Shown here one piece after another: positions 12,950 through 26,300 of a stretch of DNA of 64,000 nucleotides. The DNA lies in contig NC_063260.1 in the NCBI RefSeq assembly GCF_019578655.1, positions 5,520,501 through 5,584,500 on the forward strand, given 5' to 3'. The notes beneath the pieces were generated by a model. It was not told the origin of the DNA and searched no databases. It saw only the letters and a list, made by a program, of their open reading frames with translations. The first letter of the stretch is position 1; every line of letters starts with the position of its first letter. This DNA comes from Ricinus communis (lineage: Eukaryota; Streptophyta; Magnoliopsida; Malpighiales; Euphorbiaceae). A program made the translations under genes and the position numbers.

Positions 12950-14324
12950 GTTGAAAAGAAAAAGAATGGTTTAACCACAACTTGCCACGTAGGAGTACTA
13001 AAACATGACATCTCACACTTTTTTATGAATACTAATTCATAAAAGTAATTCTATTTTATATAATTATAATAATAACAACTTTCTAAATTTCATTTTTATA
13101 TGTAATTATTTTGTTATTATTTTAATTAATTAACTAATTTTATTTATTTTCATATAATATTTCTTGCTATATATTATATTAATTTTATTTATTTTTCTTT
13201 ATTTAATAATTTTAATTTATTAATGAGTTTTATATATTTTTATCTATAGCTTAATTACTTTTTTTTTTTTCAATTTTTGCTTTAACTCTTTTTAGTATAA
13301 CATATATATAATAATTTTTGAGATCTAAAATTGTTTTGATACATATTTCTTTTTTTGGCATATAGAAGTTTTATTTTGATATATGTGTATATATTTTTAT
13401 GTTGATATTTTTATTTATTTTTGACATATGAAATTTAAACTTATACCTAAATTTGTGGTTTTTTTTTAATAATTTATTGATTAATAAATTATTTTCTTAA
13501 TTAAATACTGATTCTACTCCTAATTAGACAATGATTATCCTAAAAATAGTATATTAATTGTATTTTAAAATTATATTAACTAAAAAATTAACTTTCTAAT
13601 TAGATAATAATTTTAATTATATAAAATAATATTTTAAATATTATATTTACTAATAAAGTAATTTATTCATTCTAAAAAATAGTAATATTAATTAAATTGA
13701 TAGTAATAATTTGTATAATATTAAAATTAATTAATAAATATTTTAAAATAATTTTACATTAACACACTAATAAAGTCTTAAAATATTATAAAGTTAAGAA
13801 AAAAATTAAAAATATCTAATTTGCTATTATTCTTAAAATATGATGAAAAATATTGAATATTAAAAATTACATTAAATTTAATTTATAGACTTGATTTTAT
13901 TATCATATAATAATAACGAGCATATAATACACGGATAAACGATTATCGTATATTAATTTATGAGGCTTAAAATTCTTTTGACATGTATCATTTTTCTTGA
14001 CACATAGAATTTTTATTTTGACATATACTTATTTTTGACACATAAAATTTAAATTTACGTATAATTCTATAATTTTTTGATTAAATTATTAATTAAAAAA
14101 TTATATTTTAAATAAACACTGATTTTGATATTAAAAAACAGCATATTAATTATATTTTAATATTATATTAACAAATAAATTAATTTTTTAATTAAATAAT
14201 AATCTATTTCTATCATAAAAATAACATATTAATTATATTTTTAATATTATATTAACTAATAAAATATGATTCTAATTATAAAAAATAATATTTTAAATAT
14301 TATGTTCACTAATAATTTAACTTT

Positions 14325-14327
<3 letters not shown>

Positions 14328-14394
<67 letters not shown>
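14328..14394. repeat. (TA)n microsatellite, about 67 bp
   Basis: Uninterrupted TA dinucleotide run, followed by one of the recurring GACACATA-type segments. Confidence 0.95.
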
Positions 14395-14397
<3 letters not shown>

Positions 14398-15060
14398 TTC
14401 GAAACCTAAAATTCTTTGACGTGTGTGTTTAATTTTTGACACATAAGATTATTATCTTGACATGTAAAATTTTATGAATTTTTCATTAATTTATTAATTA
14501 ATAAGTTACATTCCTAATTAAACACTTATAAAAAATAATATATTAATAATAAATTAATTTTATAATTAGATAATGATTAGTTTTCTAATTAGATAATGGT
14601 TATTCTAAAAAATAGCATATTAATTATAATACTAAATAAATTATTTTTTAATTAAATAATAATTTTAATTATAAAAAGTAATATTGTTAAATATTATGTT
14701 CACTAAAAAGAAAATTTTTAGTTATTATAATAATTTATAATTTAAAAATATAATAATATCGATTATAGTATTAATTTTATAATATTAGAATTAATAAAAA
14801 AATATTTTAAAAATAATTATTATATTATTGCACTAATAAAATATTCTTTTAAGAAATTTATGAATATTTAAAATAGTTAGTTTACTATTATTATTTAAAT
14901 TATTATAAATTAATATTAAATATTAAAACTATATTAAATTAAATCTATAAATTTAATTTTATAATTAAAATAATAATAGATCATAATAAACGACTAGTTA
15001 TATAATAATTTTCTAATTATAAAAAATAGTAATACCGATTTAATTGATTGTATTATATAC

Positions 15061-16738
15061 TAGGGCTGAGCATGGATCTCGGTGATTCCCGCCCGAATCG
15101 AATAATCGTATCGAAAAGTACCAGAACCGATAAAACTGAAAGTTTTTATAACTGAATTGAATCGATCCAAATTTTTTTACTATTACGGTATGGTACTGGT
15201 TCTTTAGTAAAAACCGTACCGTAACCGTACCAAAACCGATCCGTCTTGTACTGATCCGGACCAAACCATAGAACCGAATTTTTTACATATATTTATAAAT
15301 AATTATTTATATTATATAAATAATACATATACTCTATAAAAAATTATTTTATATTTATCATTTATATAATTCAAGCAATTGTTATCGATTACAAAAAATA
15401 ATATATATTAAAAATAACTATAATATTATAATATAATTTATACTCTATAAAAAATATAAGTTATATATATTAATATGTCACATAGTATATTGATACTAGT
15501 AATCTAGTATACATACTATAATACTAGATTTAAAATTTATTTACTATCTATAAATTTTTGACAAGTTAATTAAAAATTACTTAATTTAATAAAAAGCTAT
15601 ATAAATTAGTAAAAATTATAAAAAGATATTATTATATAAATATAATATTATTTACACTATATTTATTAATAAATTAATTTTTAATTATATAATATTTTTA
15701 TTTTAAGAATAATAATATTAATTATACTAAAAGTATTAATTTATATAAATATTAAAATTAATAAATAAATATTTTAAAAATAATTTTTATATTATTATAC
15801 TAATAAAACTTAAAAAATTAAATATTTAGAAATAATTAATTTATTAACTTTTAAAATATTATAAATTAATATTAAAATATAAAAAATATTAAATTATATT
15901 TATAAATTTCATTTTTTTGAAAATGATCAAACAAAACTTGAGAAAAAATTATAAAAACATCTTTTAATAATATAGAAGTTCTTTACTTCCTACAACAGCG
16001 GAGGTCCTCATTTGTTGTCAAGATTGGATTAGAAATTCAAATAAACCTATCCAACTAGAATAATCAATAGAGGATATTGAAAGCATAGAGTCAGGTAACA
16101 TTTATTTACTTCTTACATGTGTTTATTTATTGTTGATGCTGTTAAGTCTTATTGACATAATTTTTTACTTTTATTGTAGAAATTATTTAAGATTCTGAGA
16201 TTGGTGAGTCCCTTATGCCAAGATTAAATGTGAAGTGCTAATTTTAAGGGGAGGTAATAACATTCCTTTGCTAATTTTGGACATGTATTTTAGTGCTACA
16301 TAAAGTTTGTAAATTTATCTATTTTAATGATTGCTATCTGTAAAATATTTTTATGCTAGCAGTAATATATATTTTAATGGTTTGTATTTGAATAATGAAT
16401 GAATTATTGTATTTGCAAGTAATTGAATTGCGAAACAGGTTGTTCAAGAATGTGATTGCAATTTTAATTCAGATTTTCATACTACTTTTTTTAAGTTGGT
16501 AATCATATTTTCTCTAAATGTATTTGATTAAAGATAGAGATTAAAGTTGTGTTTTTTAAATTTTTTAGAACCGAAAATAGCATCGAACCGAACTGTATTG
16601 AACCGTAAAATTGGTATAATACAATATTGGATCATTTTATGTTTGGTACGGTACTGGTATCTTCAATTTTAAAATAACCGAGGTTTGGTATGATACTGGT
16701 GATTTATAAATAACCGAATTGGACCGTGCTCAACCCTA
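15061..16738 (+). mobile_element. hAT-superfamily transposon, 1,678 bp, with 8-bp target duplication
   Basis: The left end is TAGGGCTGAGCATGG; the inverted right end reads TAGGGTTGAGCACGG (13 of 15 match). Both are flanked by the same 8 bp, TTATATAC, at 15,053-15,060 and 16,739-16,746. An 8-bp duplication and a TAGGG..GAGCA terminus are classic for hAT elements. The subterminal regions (15,070-15,280 and 16,570-16,730) are rich in ACCGAA/CGGTT-type repeats in opposite orientation, also usual for hATs. The interior is mostly AT-rich but keeps a piece of transposase (separate entry). It is non-autonomous by internal loss. Confidence 0.9.
15983..16094 (+). pseudogene. Relic of hAT transposase C-terminal dimerisation region
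   Basis: The plus strand reads LLPTTAEVLICCQDWIRNSN, then KPIQLE, a stop (TAA), then SIEDIESIES, ending before a GTAAC donor-like site. The T-x-E-x-L-I-C-x-Q-D-W pattern followed by an acidic E-D-I-E tail is the conserved C-terminus of Ac-like hAT transposases. It sits inside the element whose ends are at 15,061 and 16,738, which independently supports the class. One in-frame stop shows it is dead. Confidence 0.75.
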
Positions 16739-16746
16739 TTATATAC

Positions 16747-17348
16747 TACTAAAAATCAATTAATAAATATTTTTAATTTTTTTATAAATATTATTAATAA
16801 AATTTTAAAATATTCAAAAATAAAAAACACTAATTTGCTATTATTTTTAAAATATGTTGAATAGATATTAAATATTAAATTTTTTATTAAATTTTATTAA
16901 ATTTTATTTATATATTTAATTTTGTAATTATATAAAAGGAAAGACCGTGCAATGCACAAATAAAAAATATGATGTATATTTAATTTTTAATGTATAGAAT
17001 TTTTAGTTTGCCATATCTCTAAAGTATCCTAAATATCTATATCTAAAATTATTTTAAAAATTAAAATTTATATTAAAAATGAGAATACAATTAATAAATG
17101 ATTAAAAAATTAATCATTTTAATTAAAATGGTTATTTTAATATGAAAATACACCGAACCGATATCATTTGGCTCTTTAAAAGACTGAAAACGAATAAACG
17201 GGAATTACAAAGAAAATTAACCGAACCTGTTCGGTTGAGTTCGAATTTCGGTTTTTTCCGAGTTTTGCTTACTCCTAGTAATCTGTCACACTCCCGCTCA
17301 CTCCACACTCAAAAGTTCCCTCTAACTGATAACCGGAAACCACCGTAA
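16747..17348. other. APC5 upstream region with a short inverted repeat
   Basis: AT-rich DNA up to about 17,140 includes GACCGTGCAATGCAC at about 16,944, a small hairpin-like motif. Then 17,149-17,270 holds ACCGAACCGA, and an 18-bp palindrome at 17,219-17,236 (AACCGAACC followed by its mirror) resembles the subterminal repeats of hAT-type miniature elements. This lies within 130 bp of the APC5 start codon, so it overlaps the promoter or 5' UTR. No TATA box is obvious. Confidence 0.4.
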
Positions 17349-20300
17349 ATGGCTGCAACAGCAACGCCAACTGGCGGCGCATTCACACTAACGCCGCATA
17401 AAGTCTCGGTCTGCATCCTTCTTCAACTGCAAACAACGCCGCCTTTTCCTTTCTCTTCAATATCTCAGCATAATCGCCTTGGTTTATACCTCTTGGCTCT
17501 CACGAAGGTAACTGATTAGTTGCTTAATCCCTAAATACACTTGAATGTCATCTGTGGACGTGAAATTTCTTTCAATTTTTAATTGTATTGTTTTTTGATT
17601 TTGACTTTGCAGTCTTATGATGATATTTTGGAGCCAACATTAGAGGATCTAGTAAATCAATTGAGGGAAATTGGAGGATCGTTAGGTCAATGGTTAATTC
17701 ATAGTTTGACAAATAGGGTTTGCAATTTGTTGTCTCCTGATGATTTGTTCACCTTCTTTAGTGAAATGAGAGGTCAGTTTTTTTTTTTTTTTTTGCTGTT
17801 ACTAATAATAGTTACTGCTTGTAAATTTAGTTAGTTGTATTGAACTAAAGCTTGTAAGTTTTCTTTGTTTTTGTAGGAATTCTTGGAGGATCTGATTCAA
17901 TAGTCATGGATGACAGTCAAGTTATTCTTGATCCTAATAGTATTCTTGGAATGTTTCTCCGTCGATGTGTATTGGCCTTTAATGTGTTGTCCTTTGAGGT
18001 AATATGTCTAAAGCATGTTGTCTTGCTAATTTACATTTTTCATTAGGTCATGTTTTGGAGCATTCATTGAAAGACATCTTCTTGAGTCAAATTTCTTTGA
18101 TGTTGATGATTGTAGACATGTTTGTTTTTCATGAGTCTATACCGTACAGTTTTGTTTGGGAAAAGAGAGGGAAAGAACCAATAACCAAAAATGTGAAGCA
18201 AAAAAGCAAAAAGAGAATAAGAAAAAGGAAGGGGGGGAGTTGAAATTTTCTTTTTGAACAGAATATGCAGTTGTCTCTATAATTGGTAAGATTTGTGCAA
18301 GTTTTGTTTACCATCATTAGTTTACTTTTCAATATTGACTGTGGTCTCTTTGTTGCTTTCTTATGGACTTTTAATGTGAACAAATGTTAAGGTAAATGCT
18401 TTGCTGTTTTCTTTTTGTTACTAGAACAGTCTGACTCTGATAGTTTAAACTATTGGAATCATTGCAGGGTGTGTGCCATCTTTGGACCAATATAGCAAAC
18501 TATAAGGAAGCCCTTACAAATTGCCTTCCATATGAGTTGCATGGGGTAGATGGTTCAAGTAACGATATGGAGTCATTTTCAGAATATGAAAATATGGACC
18601 TGGAGAATTTTGTTTTTGAGAAAGTTAGCGAGGAAATTGAAGAAAGAAAGCAGGCTAGTGAAAGGGTTTCTTTTCACCTTCATGCACCCCAAGGGCTTTT
18701 TGGATTGGTTGAAGGTATCATTTACTTTCCTTGGCAAGACGTCTTAGACCATCAAGGATTTCAAAGTTTCCTGCATGTTCTTTTGCCCTCAAATAAGAAC
18801 CAGAGAGCAGGCTATGGAAGAAGTTGTTCTATTTCGTGCATATGATTGTTTGTTGACAGATTCACTTTTCTCATTTCAAATTTAGGTGTTTTCAACTAGG
18901 ATTTTCGGAATATATATTTCTCTCGGATTTAGTTTTGATTCTGTGATATGATTTGCATCAGATTAATATTCTTGAAAAATAAAATTGAAACATGCAGATG
19001 TTGAGGTTGTTGCTAACCCATCCAAACATGGTGACAAAGGCGCGGAAGGTTGTCGACATGTACATCCTCCAGGAAACACAGCAACTGATGCTGATCCCAT
19101 TGGAGAGGTATTCCTACGAACAAACTGGCAGGTACAAGGATACTTAATGGAGCAAGCAGATACGATTGAGAAGTACGTGTCATTTCTTATTGCTATCATT
19201 TACTCCTTTGAGCAATTGAGGTGTTAGATTCTTGGTGGTTGAAATTAATTCTGTTATTTTCCTGTAGCAGGCATGGCAGTTCTTTCTCTTTTAATGCCTT
19301 TGAAATGATTTTAGGCCAGATTAAAAAATTGGCCCCTGAGCTGCATCGTGTAAGTTATGATGCGTGTTAATATTGATGGGCCTCCATATCTCTTAACTTC
19401 CAGTACTCAAATTTTCGTGGTCTCTGCTGAATTATGATCCAGGTTCATTATTTACGTTACTTAAATAGCCTTTATCATGATGATTATTTTGCTGCTGCGG
19501 AGAATCTTCATTGCTACTTTGATTACAGGTAACCAATAAATTTGACCTGCGATTTAGTTCCTTAAAATGTGCCATATGATGACTTATTGCTCCAGTTGGT
19601 TCTTACCTTTATGCTTATCACTGCTTGTTTAAAATATGCATTATAGTTCTAGTGGCATCATGGTTGATTCTTGCTTAGAAGTAATTCATTTTGCTTTCTC
19701 ATAATGCTTTCTTCCATTGAAAAGTGTTCCATTATTTTTTTCTCGATTTCCTTAAAATTTGATTCATCTGGCTGAAAGGATCGGCAAGTGTAGGAATCTA
19801 ATAATATGTCTAATGTGTACTGTAAGTGTGTTATACTTTATTTGACCTTGCAATAACCATTGATGTAGTTTTATTAGGATGTCCGCATGTGAATTACAGA
19901 TTTCTTTTTGAGTTAATTTTATCATTGAAAATTTTCACTTATAACCTTTTGAAGCACCAACTCAGTCAAAGATGACTTTGGGGCTCTTTTATTCATCTCA
20001 AATGTTCTTTTGGTGCTCAGGATTAAATCCAAACTAATTTGATAAATGTTGTTACTGAAGTGCAGGGACAGAGGGATTTGATTTTGCACCACCATCTTCT
20101 GGATCTAATAACTCTGAAAGATATGAGATCGCTTTGTTATGTTTGGGCATGATGCATTTCTACTTTGGGCATCCTAAGCAAGCTTTATTGGTAAGCATGG
20201 GGAAAAAGCTCTTCAAGAAATATTTTCTTAATTTAACCCCAACTTTAAAACTTGGATCATGAGATTCTGAATGCACTGAATTTGGGAAAGTCTGCTAGTT

Positions 20301-23300
20301 AATCCTGATTCTTCTGTTGAGGTTTTAGGAGTATAGGTCTCAGCTGAACTCACCAAGAAAATTTTGGCTCACAGCTTTAGTTTGGGATGAGTTCATTTGT
20401 GCTCATGTCAGCAGTAGCTTTGGCTACATTTATAAGTATTTTATTGTTAATTGATGATAGACTCTTTCTGCTATCTAAGCAGTTTGAGACTTCGGTTCAA
20501 GTCTCTTAATCTTTGTTTCATATGTACATCTATGACACGTAATGTGAAACTTTACGAGTCATTTGATGGTAATTAAACTCAGGTGCTGTCTTGTCCTTAA
20601 CCGTGTTTAAATCTCATACTTAATATGGATCTAATGGGGTGAACTTCAGGACTTCACCTGAAAAAGCAAAAACGAAAGAGGAAGTATCTGAGTTTCAATT
20701 CCACTAGGTTGAGCAAGGGAGCTCTTCAGTTTGTTCAATATGCATGTGCTGCTCCATCTGAAATGAATGCATGCAGCCAGCTCTACTTTTTACTTTGTTT
20801 TACTATTGCTTGGTCATTGTTTTGCTTGTCAATGTTCAGGTCTTAACCGAAGCAGTCCGTGTTTCTCAGGAGGTATGCCCTCAGTTTGTGCTTTTTGTAC
20901 TTGCCAAATCATTTTTTCAATTCTTTTTTTATTTTTGTACTGTTTCATAGTGTATATTCCTATGGGATCAAAATTGTTGCATTTTGAAGAGCATTATTTA
21001 CATGGTTCTGCTAAGAACAAGATTGAGAAACTGGTGCAATATAAGTTTTACTTGAATGATTTGTTTGGACAATTGTACCCATAATTTAGGGACCAGTGCC
21101 TATGGGTGTACTTATGACAAGCTTGTATATTAATACCCAAAGTTCGAAGAATGATTGCCGCTATTGCAGTTACTCTTGCATTGATTTTATATTGGTGAGC
21201 TTGTTGAGGGTTTATTTAGTCGACAGTCATATTGGAGGACTCTTTTGTTTGAATGGGTATATCACCCTCTCTTTAATTTTTATGTTCATGTTTTAATCAT
21301 TTTAGGAGGAATCTTATCCTCCTATTCTTCTCTCTCTTGTTTCTTAATTAACTTCCTGGATTCTTGAAATCTCACTTGGTTGTATTAGTCTGTTTCATAA
21401 TGCTAGATGGATGACATAAACCAAAATTTTACTGAAACAATTGTCAACTAGCTTTCCAAATCTCAAATTGAAACTATACGGCTACAATTCAATGAAGAAA
21501 TATAAATTAGATCCATCAAAGAAAGTTGTACTCACCAGATTCAAGCCCATCTATATGTTTGTGACTGTGCTTGAGCTTAGTGGGTGGCTGCATTTGTGTT
21601 ATTTATGACTGTTTTTATTGGCATACTTGTGTTAATGGTGTTTTCTTTAATACTCTTAATATGGTGTTCTTTTATATTTTTAACTGTCAAGAATTCTTTC
21701 TTTTTTTGGTTATTTTCTTTTCAGATCCTTTATGGGGTGGGAGTGGTGGGTTTGACAGTCTGTGGGATGGATCTGAAATGATGGATATGGTGAATGGGAA
21801 CTGGGAGGCATTAATAAGGGTGGTTTTTGTGGGATTTGTTTAGAAGTGATAGTGATGCAGGATTACAGGAAATCTTGGGGAATTTTGTATGATGCTTGAG
21901 TGATAGCTGTCGTGGTGCTGGGTAGTGGCAGGGTTTGGTTGTGGAGGATGGTGTAGGAATTGGTGATTTGGAGAGAGAATCATTCCAGCTGACATTTTGG
22001 TTAAATTGATGGATTCAGGAATAGTTGTAGGGAGTTAACAAGTGGAGTTTTAGCACAAAAATGGTGCTTCTAAAAATATTCTGAGATTCAGTTGTGGTTT
22101 TACATTCTAGTGAGGGGACAAAGAGCTGTTATTACTGTTCCCTCTCACAACCTTATTTTGGTTTCCTGGTCATAGAAGGAAAGAAATACTATCACTTTCC
22201 ACTCTCATAGATACATGATCCTTTGTGTAATGAGGAAGAAACTTGCTTATTCGATATGTTTTCGACGTACAGGAAGTCAATACGCACATGTTTAGAATTA
22301 ATCTAGATCCTAGAATCAAGCCTTGCAAGTATTTACAACACTATATTATTGTTATAGTGGTCAATATATATTTGGACATGCAAGAAGTTCTAGATTATTT
22401 GTCTCATAAATAATTTTCTGTATAAATAGATTGGTGCCCTCTTGATGGCTGTCCTATCAACCATCAAATAATCTACTTTGTTTTGACTATGAACCGGATC
22501 CTTTTACTAATATTTGATTGATGCTGGACTATTAGAGGAAGATGAGTCCTATGAAAGTACACTAGTTTATGTTCTCAGTTTCTTCTAGTGAATTGCCAAA
22601 CATCAAATTATCTGAAGTTCACTTTCTGGCAGTCAAATTGATTCTGACTGCAACATGGTTTTAGAGGATTTGATTTTCTGTTGATGTTGCAAATTTTACT
22701 TATTTCAGTAATTCTAGTAATGCTTCATTACCTTGAACTTGTGCAGCAAAGCAATGACAGTTGTCTTGCTTACACTTTAGCAGCTATCTGCAACTTGTTA
22801 TCTGAAATTTGTAGCTCAACTACAGCTGGAATACTTGGAACATCCTACTCTCCTATTACCAGCATGGGCATTTCAGTGTCTGTGGCACAACAGTTGTTTG
22901 TTCTCTTGAGAGAGTCTCTGAAGAGAGCAGAAAGTTTAAAGTTGAAAAGATTAGTTGCTTCTAATCACCTTGCAATGGCCAGATTTGATATGATGGTGAG
23001 AAAGTGAATCCAGACTATCAGTTATTCAGTTTCATGGCATTGAATCAGAAGAAATGTATTTCTATTATGTGGCAGGATATCAGGAGACATGAAAATGCGA
23101 TTGCACGATGCATTGAGAAACATTCAATATAAACTCCATATTTATATTCTTGCTGATGCATTATGCATGCCTAAGAGTCATATGGCAAATTTTTTTTTCT
23201 GAGTCATGCTTATGTATTCTTTTCCTTCAGACAGATACAGGAGAATTATTTTTTGTTTGTATATGTATCATTTGCATGATTATGAAAACCAAGTGTGTGC

Positions 23301-26300
23301 TTTATTGGTATATCTCTTACTTCCAATGGCCTCTGTATACACATCTCATTGTGAAAGTTTTCATAAGGAAGGTTGCCCTTACCTACTGTGGTATGATGAT
23401 GATAGAGAACTTCAGTGCCAAATATTCTTGATCTTTGTTCTGTTATATGCTATATGAGTTGTTCAATCAATTTCATTTGCAGCATGTGCAAAGACCTCTA
23501 CTATCATTTGGTCCCAAAGTCTCCATGAAGCTTAAAACCTCTCCAATAAATGTTTGCAAGGTAATTACACCTTCTGTGATGCTACTCTACTCTAATCCCA
23601 AATAAGATAACATGTGCAGCTATTTTATTTTGCTTTTAATTCTATCTATTCTCATTGCACTAATGCAGAAACTCAGATTATGTTCATATTTGATTAGTGA
23701 ATTTGCCTCTGAAATCTCCACTTCAACCACTGATGGTGCTTTTAGTACCACTTGGCTTAAAAATTTGACAAAACCAATGGGTTCACTAGTGTTGACCCAG
23801 GAGAATGGATCTGGAGAAAATTTTCATGCCCTTCAGTTCTGTATGCAACCAAGTTCAATTCCCAGATCTGTTTTGCAATTATTAGGTTCTTCGTACTTGC
23901 TCCGCGCCACTGCATGGGAGACATATGGAAGGTGATCTTCAACAAGATTGAATAACCAGTTAATTTGTTTTCTTCCATGTTATTCTGATCCAACGAGCTG
24001 TGTTAATAATTGCTTATGACCTATTATCATGTTATAAGTAGCAACAAAGATGCTGTTTGTATCACTGAAATGAGGGGCTGGAAACAAGTTTAATTCCAAA
24101 TATGCAGGTGTTTGCTAACCAGGAATGGTAAAACAGGAACACTTATTTTCTAGCCTGGTTCGCATTTCCACATAAGGACTGAATATTAGAGCCCAAGAAT
24201 AGGAAAGAGTGACCATTATTTTTCGAGTGCTGTTCTCCATAGAAATGAAATGTTTAATTACAGTGGAAGTATAATCTGCAATTGATAATGACCTATCAAA
24301 CTTATGTTGCATCACGTCCATTTTTCCCCCTTTCTTTTCCCTCTTCTTTTCTCAGTTTATGGTTCTTAATGTGAGGTGTTTGTCTTTAACTAGAAAGATA
24401 GGAAAGAATGTGGCAATTAGGTGGTAAACTTTCTGACTCTACGACTTCTACTATACATTGTCTCATGCTGTTTGAGTATTGTATTTTGAAATTTGAGTCA
24501 CCTCCTAAGCAAATTCTTGTTTACCATTGTCTTTTCACCACTGTATTTGTGTTGTAGCTGTCTGAGGATTATAGGCATGTGATTGGATTTTTCAAATGCA
24601 CTGCAAAGACTAGATTTTCTAACTTTTTCTTCAGTTATCATGTTTGGATAAGTTTCTCTAACTACTCGCTCTTTTTGTTTGTGTCAACAGTGCCCCTCTT
24701 TCTCGAATAAATGCTCTAGTTTATGCAACTTGTTTTATTGATTCCTCAAGGTAATTTCGGCTCTCATGTCATATATTTACTCTTTCTGGTTTGGTTTGTC
24801 ATTAGTTCCTTTCTTCCCATGAATCTTTTTTTAAAATGAATCTGAACTTGCCTTTGTTATCTCAAGTTCGTCAGATGCGGCATTAGTGCATGCCAAGCTC
24901 ATTCAAAATTTAGCAGCATTTCAGGGATATAAAGGTAAGTTTGAATGCTTTGAGACCTTTCTCTCAATCATATATTTTATTTTGGAATATTAGATTGTCA
25001 AACACGTGGAATTCAGAAGTTGAAGTTTTAGTTGTTCAATCATGTAAACCCTTCAATGCTCAGAATCTGCTGTTTATTTTGAAGATCATGAGATCTTCAC
25101 ATGCTATGTCCAGAAATGGAGTCAAATCCTCAAAATATTGATTGTATATCTCGTTTGACTTTCATCATAATGCCTCCAGAAAAAAATATAAAACCCATTT
25201 TTTATTCAATTTCCTAATCTTCTCTGCTTTTGATTTTTAGAGGCCTTTTCTGCTCTTAAAGTAGCTGAAGAGAAATTTTTATCTGTTTCAAGATCAGTAC
25301 TTTTACTACTAAAACTGCAGCTGCTACATGAACGTGCTTTACATAGGTGAGGTTAAGGACTGTTCATGCAACTCTGCAGTAATTTTTTATCATTTAAAAG
25401 TTTAGTTTTATATTCGTCAATTAACTGAAGTTTACATTATTTGCAGGGGACAATTAAAATTAGCACAACAAGTATGCAATGAACTTGGTGTTCTGGCATC
25501 ATCTGTCAATGGTGTTGACATGGAGCTTAAGAGAGAAACAAGTCTTCGTCATGCTCGTACATTGCTTGCTGCAAAGCAATTCAGCGAGGTTTATAGGCAT
25601 TATAAGTTCTTACATATTGACGCAATTTCTGTGCTATTCTTGGGTGCAAAAAGCACCATCCATAGTGGAAGCAGTTCCTGAATGTATTTTAAAGCATTTG
25701 TTGGTTCTTTAGTACTCTGGGATGCTAAAGCTTGCATGTGCACCGGGAAAAATTGGATAAAGGGTCAATTTAGCCCTTAAACTTGTCTCAATGGGTCAAA
25801 TAGACTATTTTTAACTTTTCCAGCAAATAGGCCCCAAAATTTGCATTTTGCAGACCAAATAGATCCAAATATTGACTTCAGTCTGCACGTATATTGCAAT
25901 AGAGGCTAAAGGCGTGTGAGTCTAGGAATTTAGCATAAAAATATTAAAACAGATTTTACTTTCTCTTTTAATCTCTTTCTTTCTTTCTTATCCATTCATT
26001 TCTTTTCTCCGTTTGCTTATGCATTTCTTATCCATTTTTCTCCAAATCTCTTTTTTTTTCCTTTCACTTCTTCAACTTTGTTAGAACACCATCCAGCACC
26101 GTCGCCGTTAGTCACACCACCCCTGTAGCAACACTTGATTTCGGCAAAAAACCACTCATTACAGCCTCGCCTTCAAAGCCGCCCTGCATTACTCATCATT
26201 TCACCATCAACCCTCACAAAAAACCTGATTTTAAGTCAATAGGATGAGGCTTCAAGGGACTTGGGTTTGATATGAAGATGATACTTTTTGATTTTATTGT

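Larger units (their letters stand above)
12476..15052. repeat. AT-rich gene-free DNA with degenerate recurring segments
   Basis: Segments built around GACACATA/GACATAT motifs and a following block rich in TTAATTAATAAATTA recur imperfectly near 13,310-13,500, 13,960-14,160 and 14,400-14,620. The left margin near 12,945-13,015 has an AAAGTTGAAAAG then TTGCCACGTAGG pattern that I associate with plant Helitron-type elements. No gene is visible. Boundaries and class are uncertain. Confidence 0.35.

Noticed and set aside
20064..20069. CAG acceptor nearest to APC5 exon 8
   Set aside because: With the phase left by exon 7 it gives a TGA within five codons. The acceptor ending at 20,060 gives the family-conserved sequence and was used instead.
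21571..21843. 90-codon frame in APC5 intron 9
   Set aside because: No splice context joining it to APC5, T-rich composition, and no known motif.
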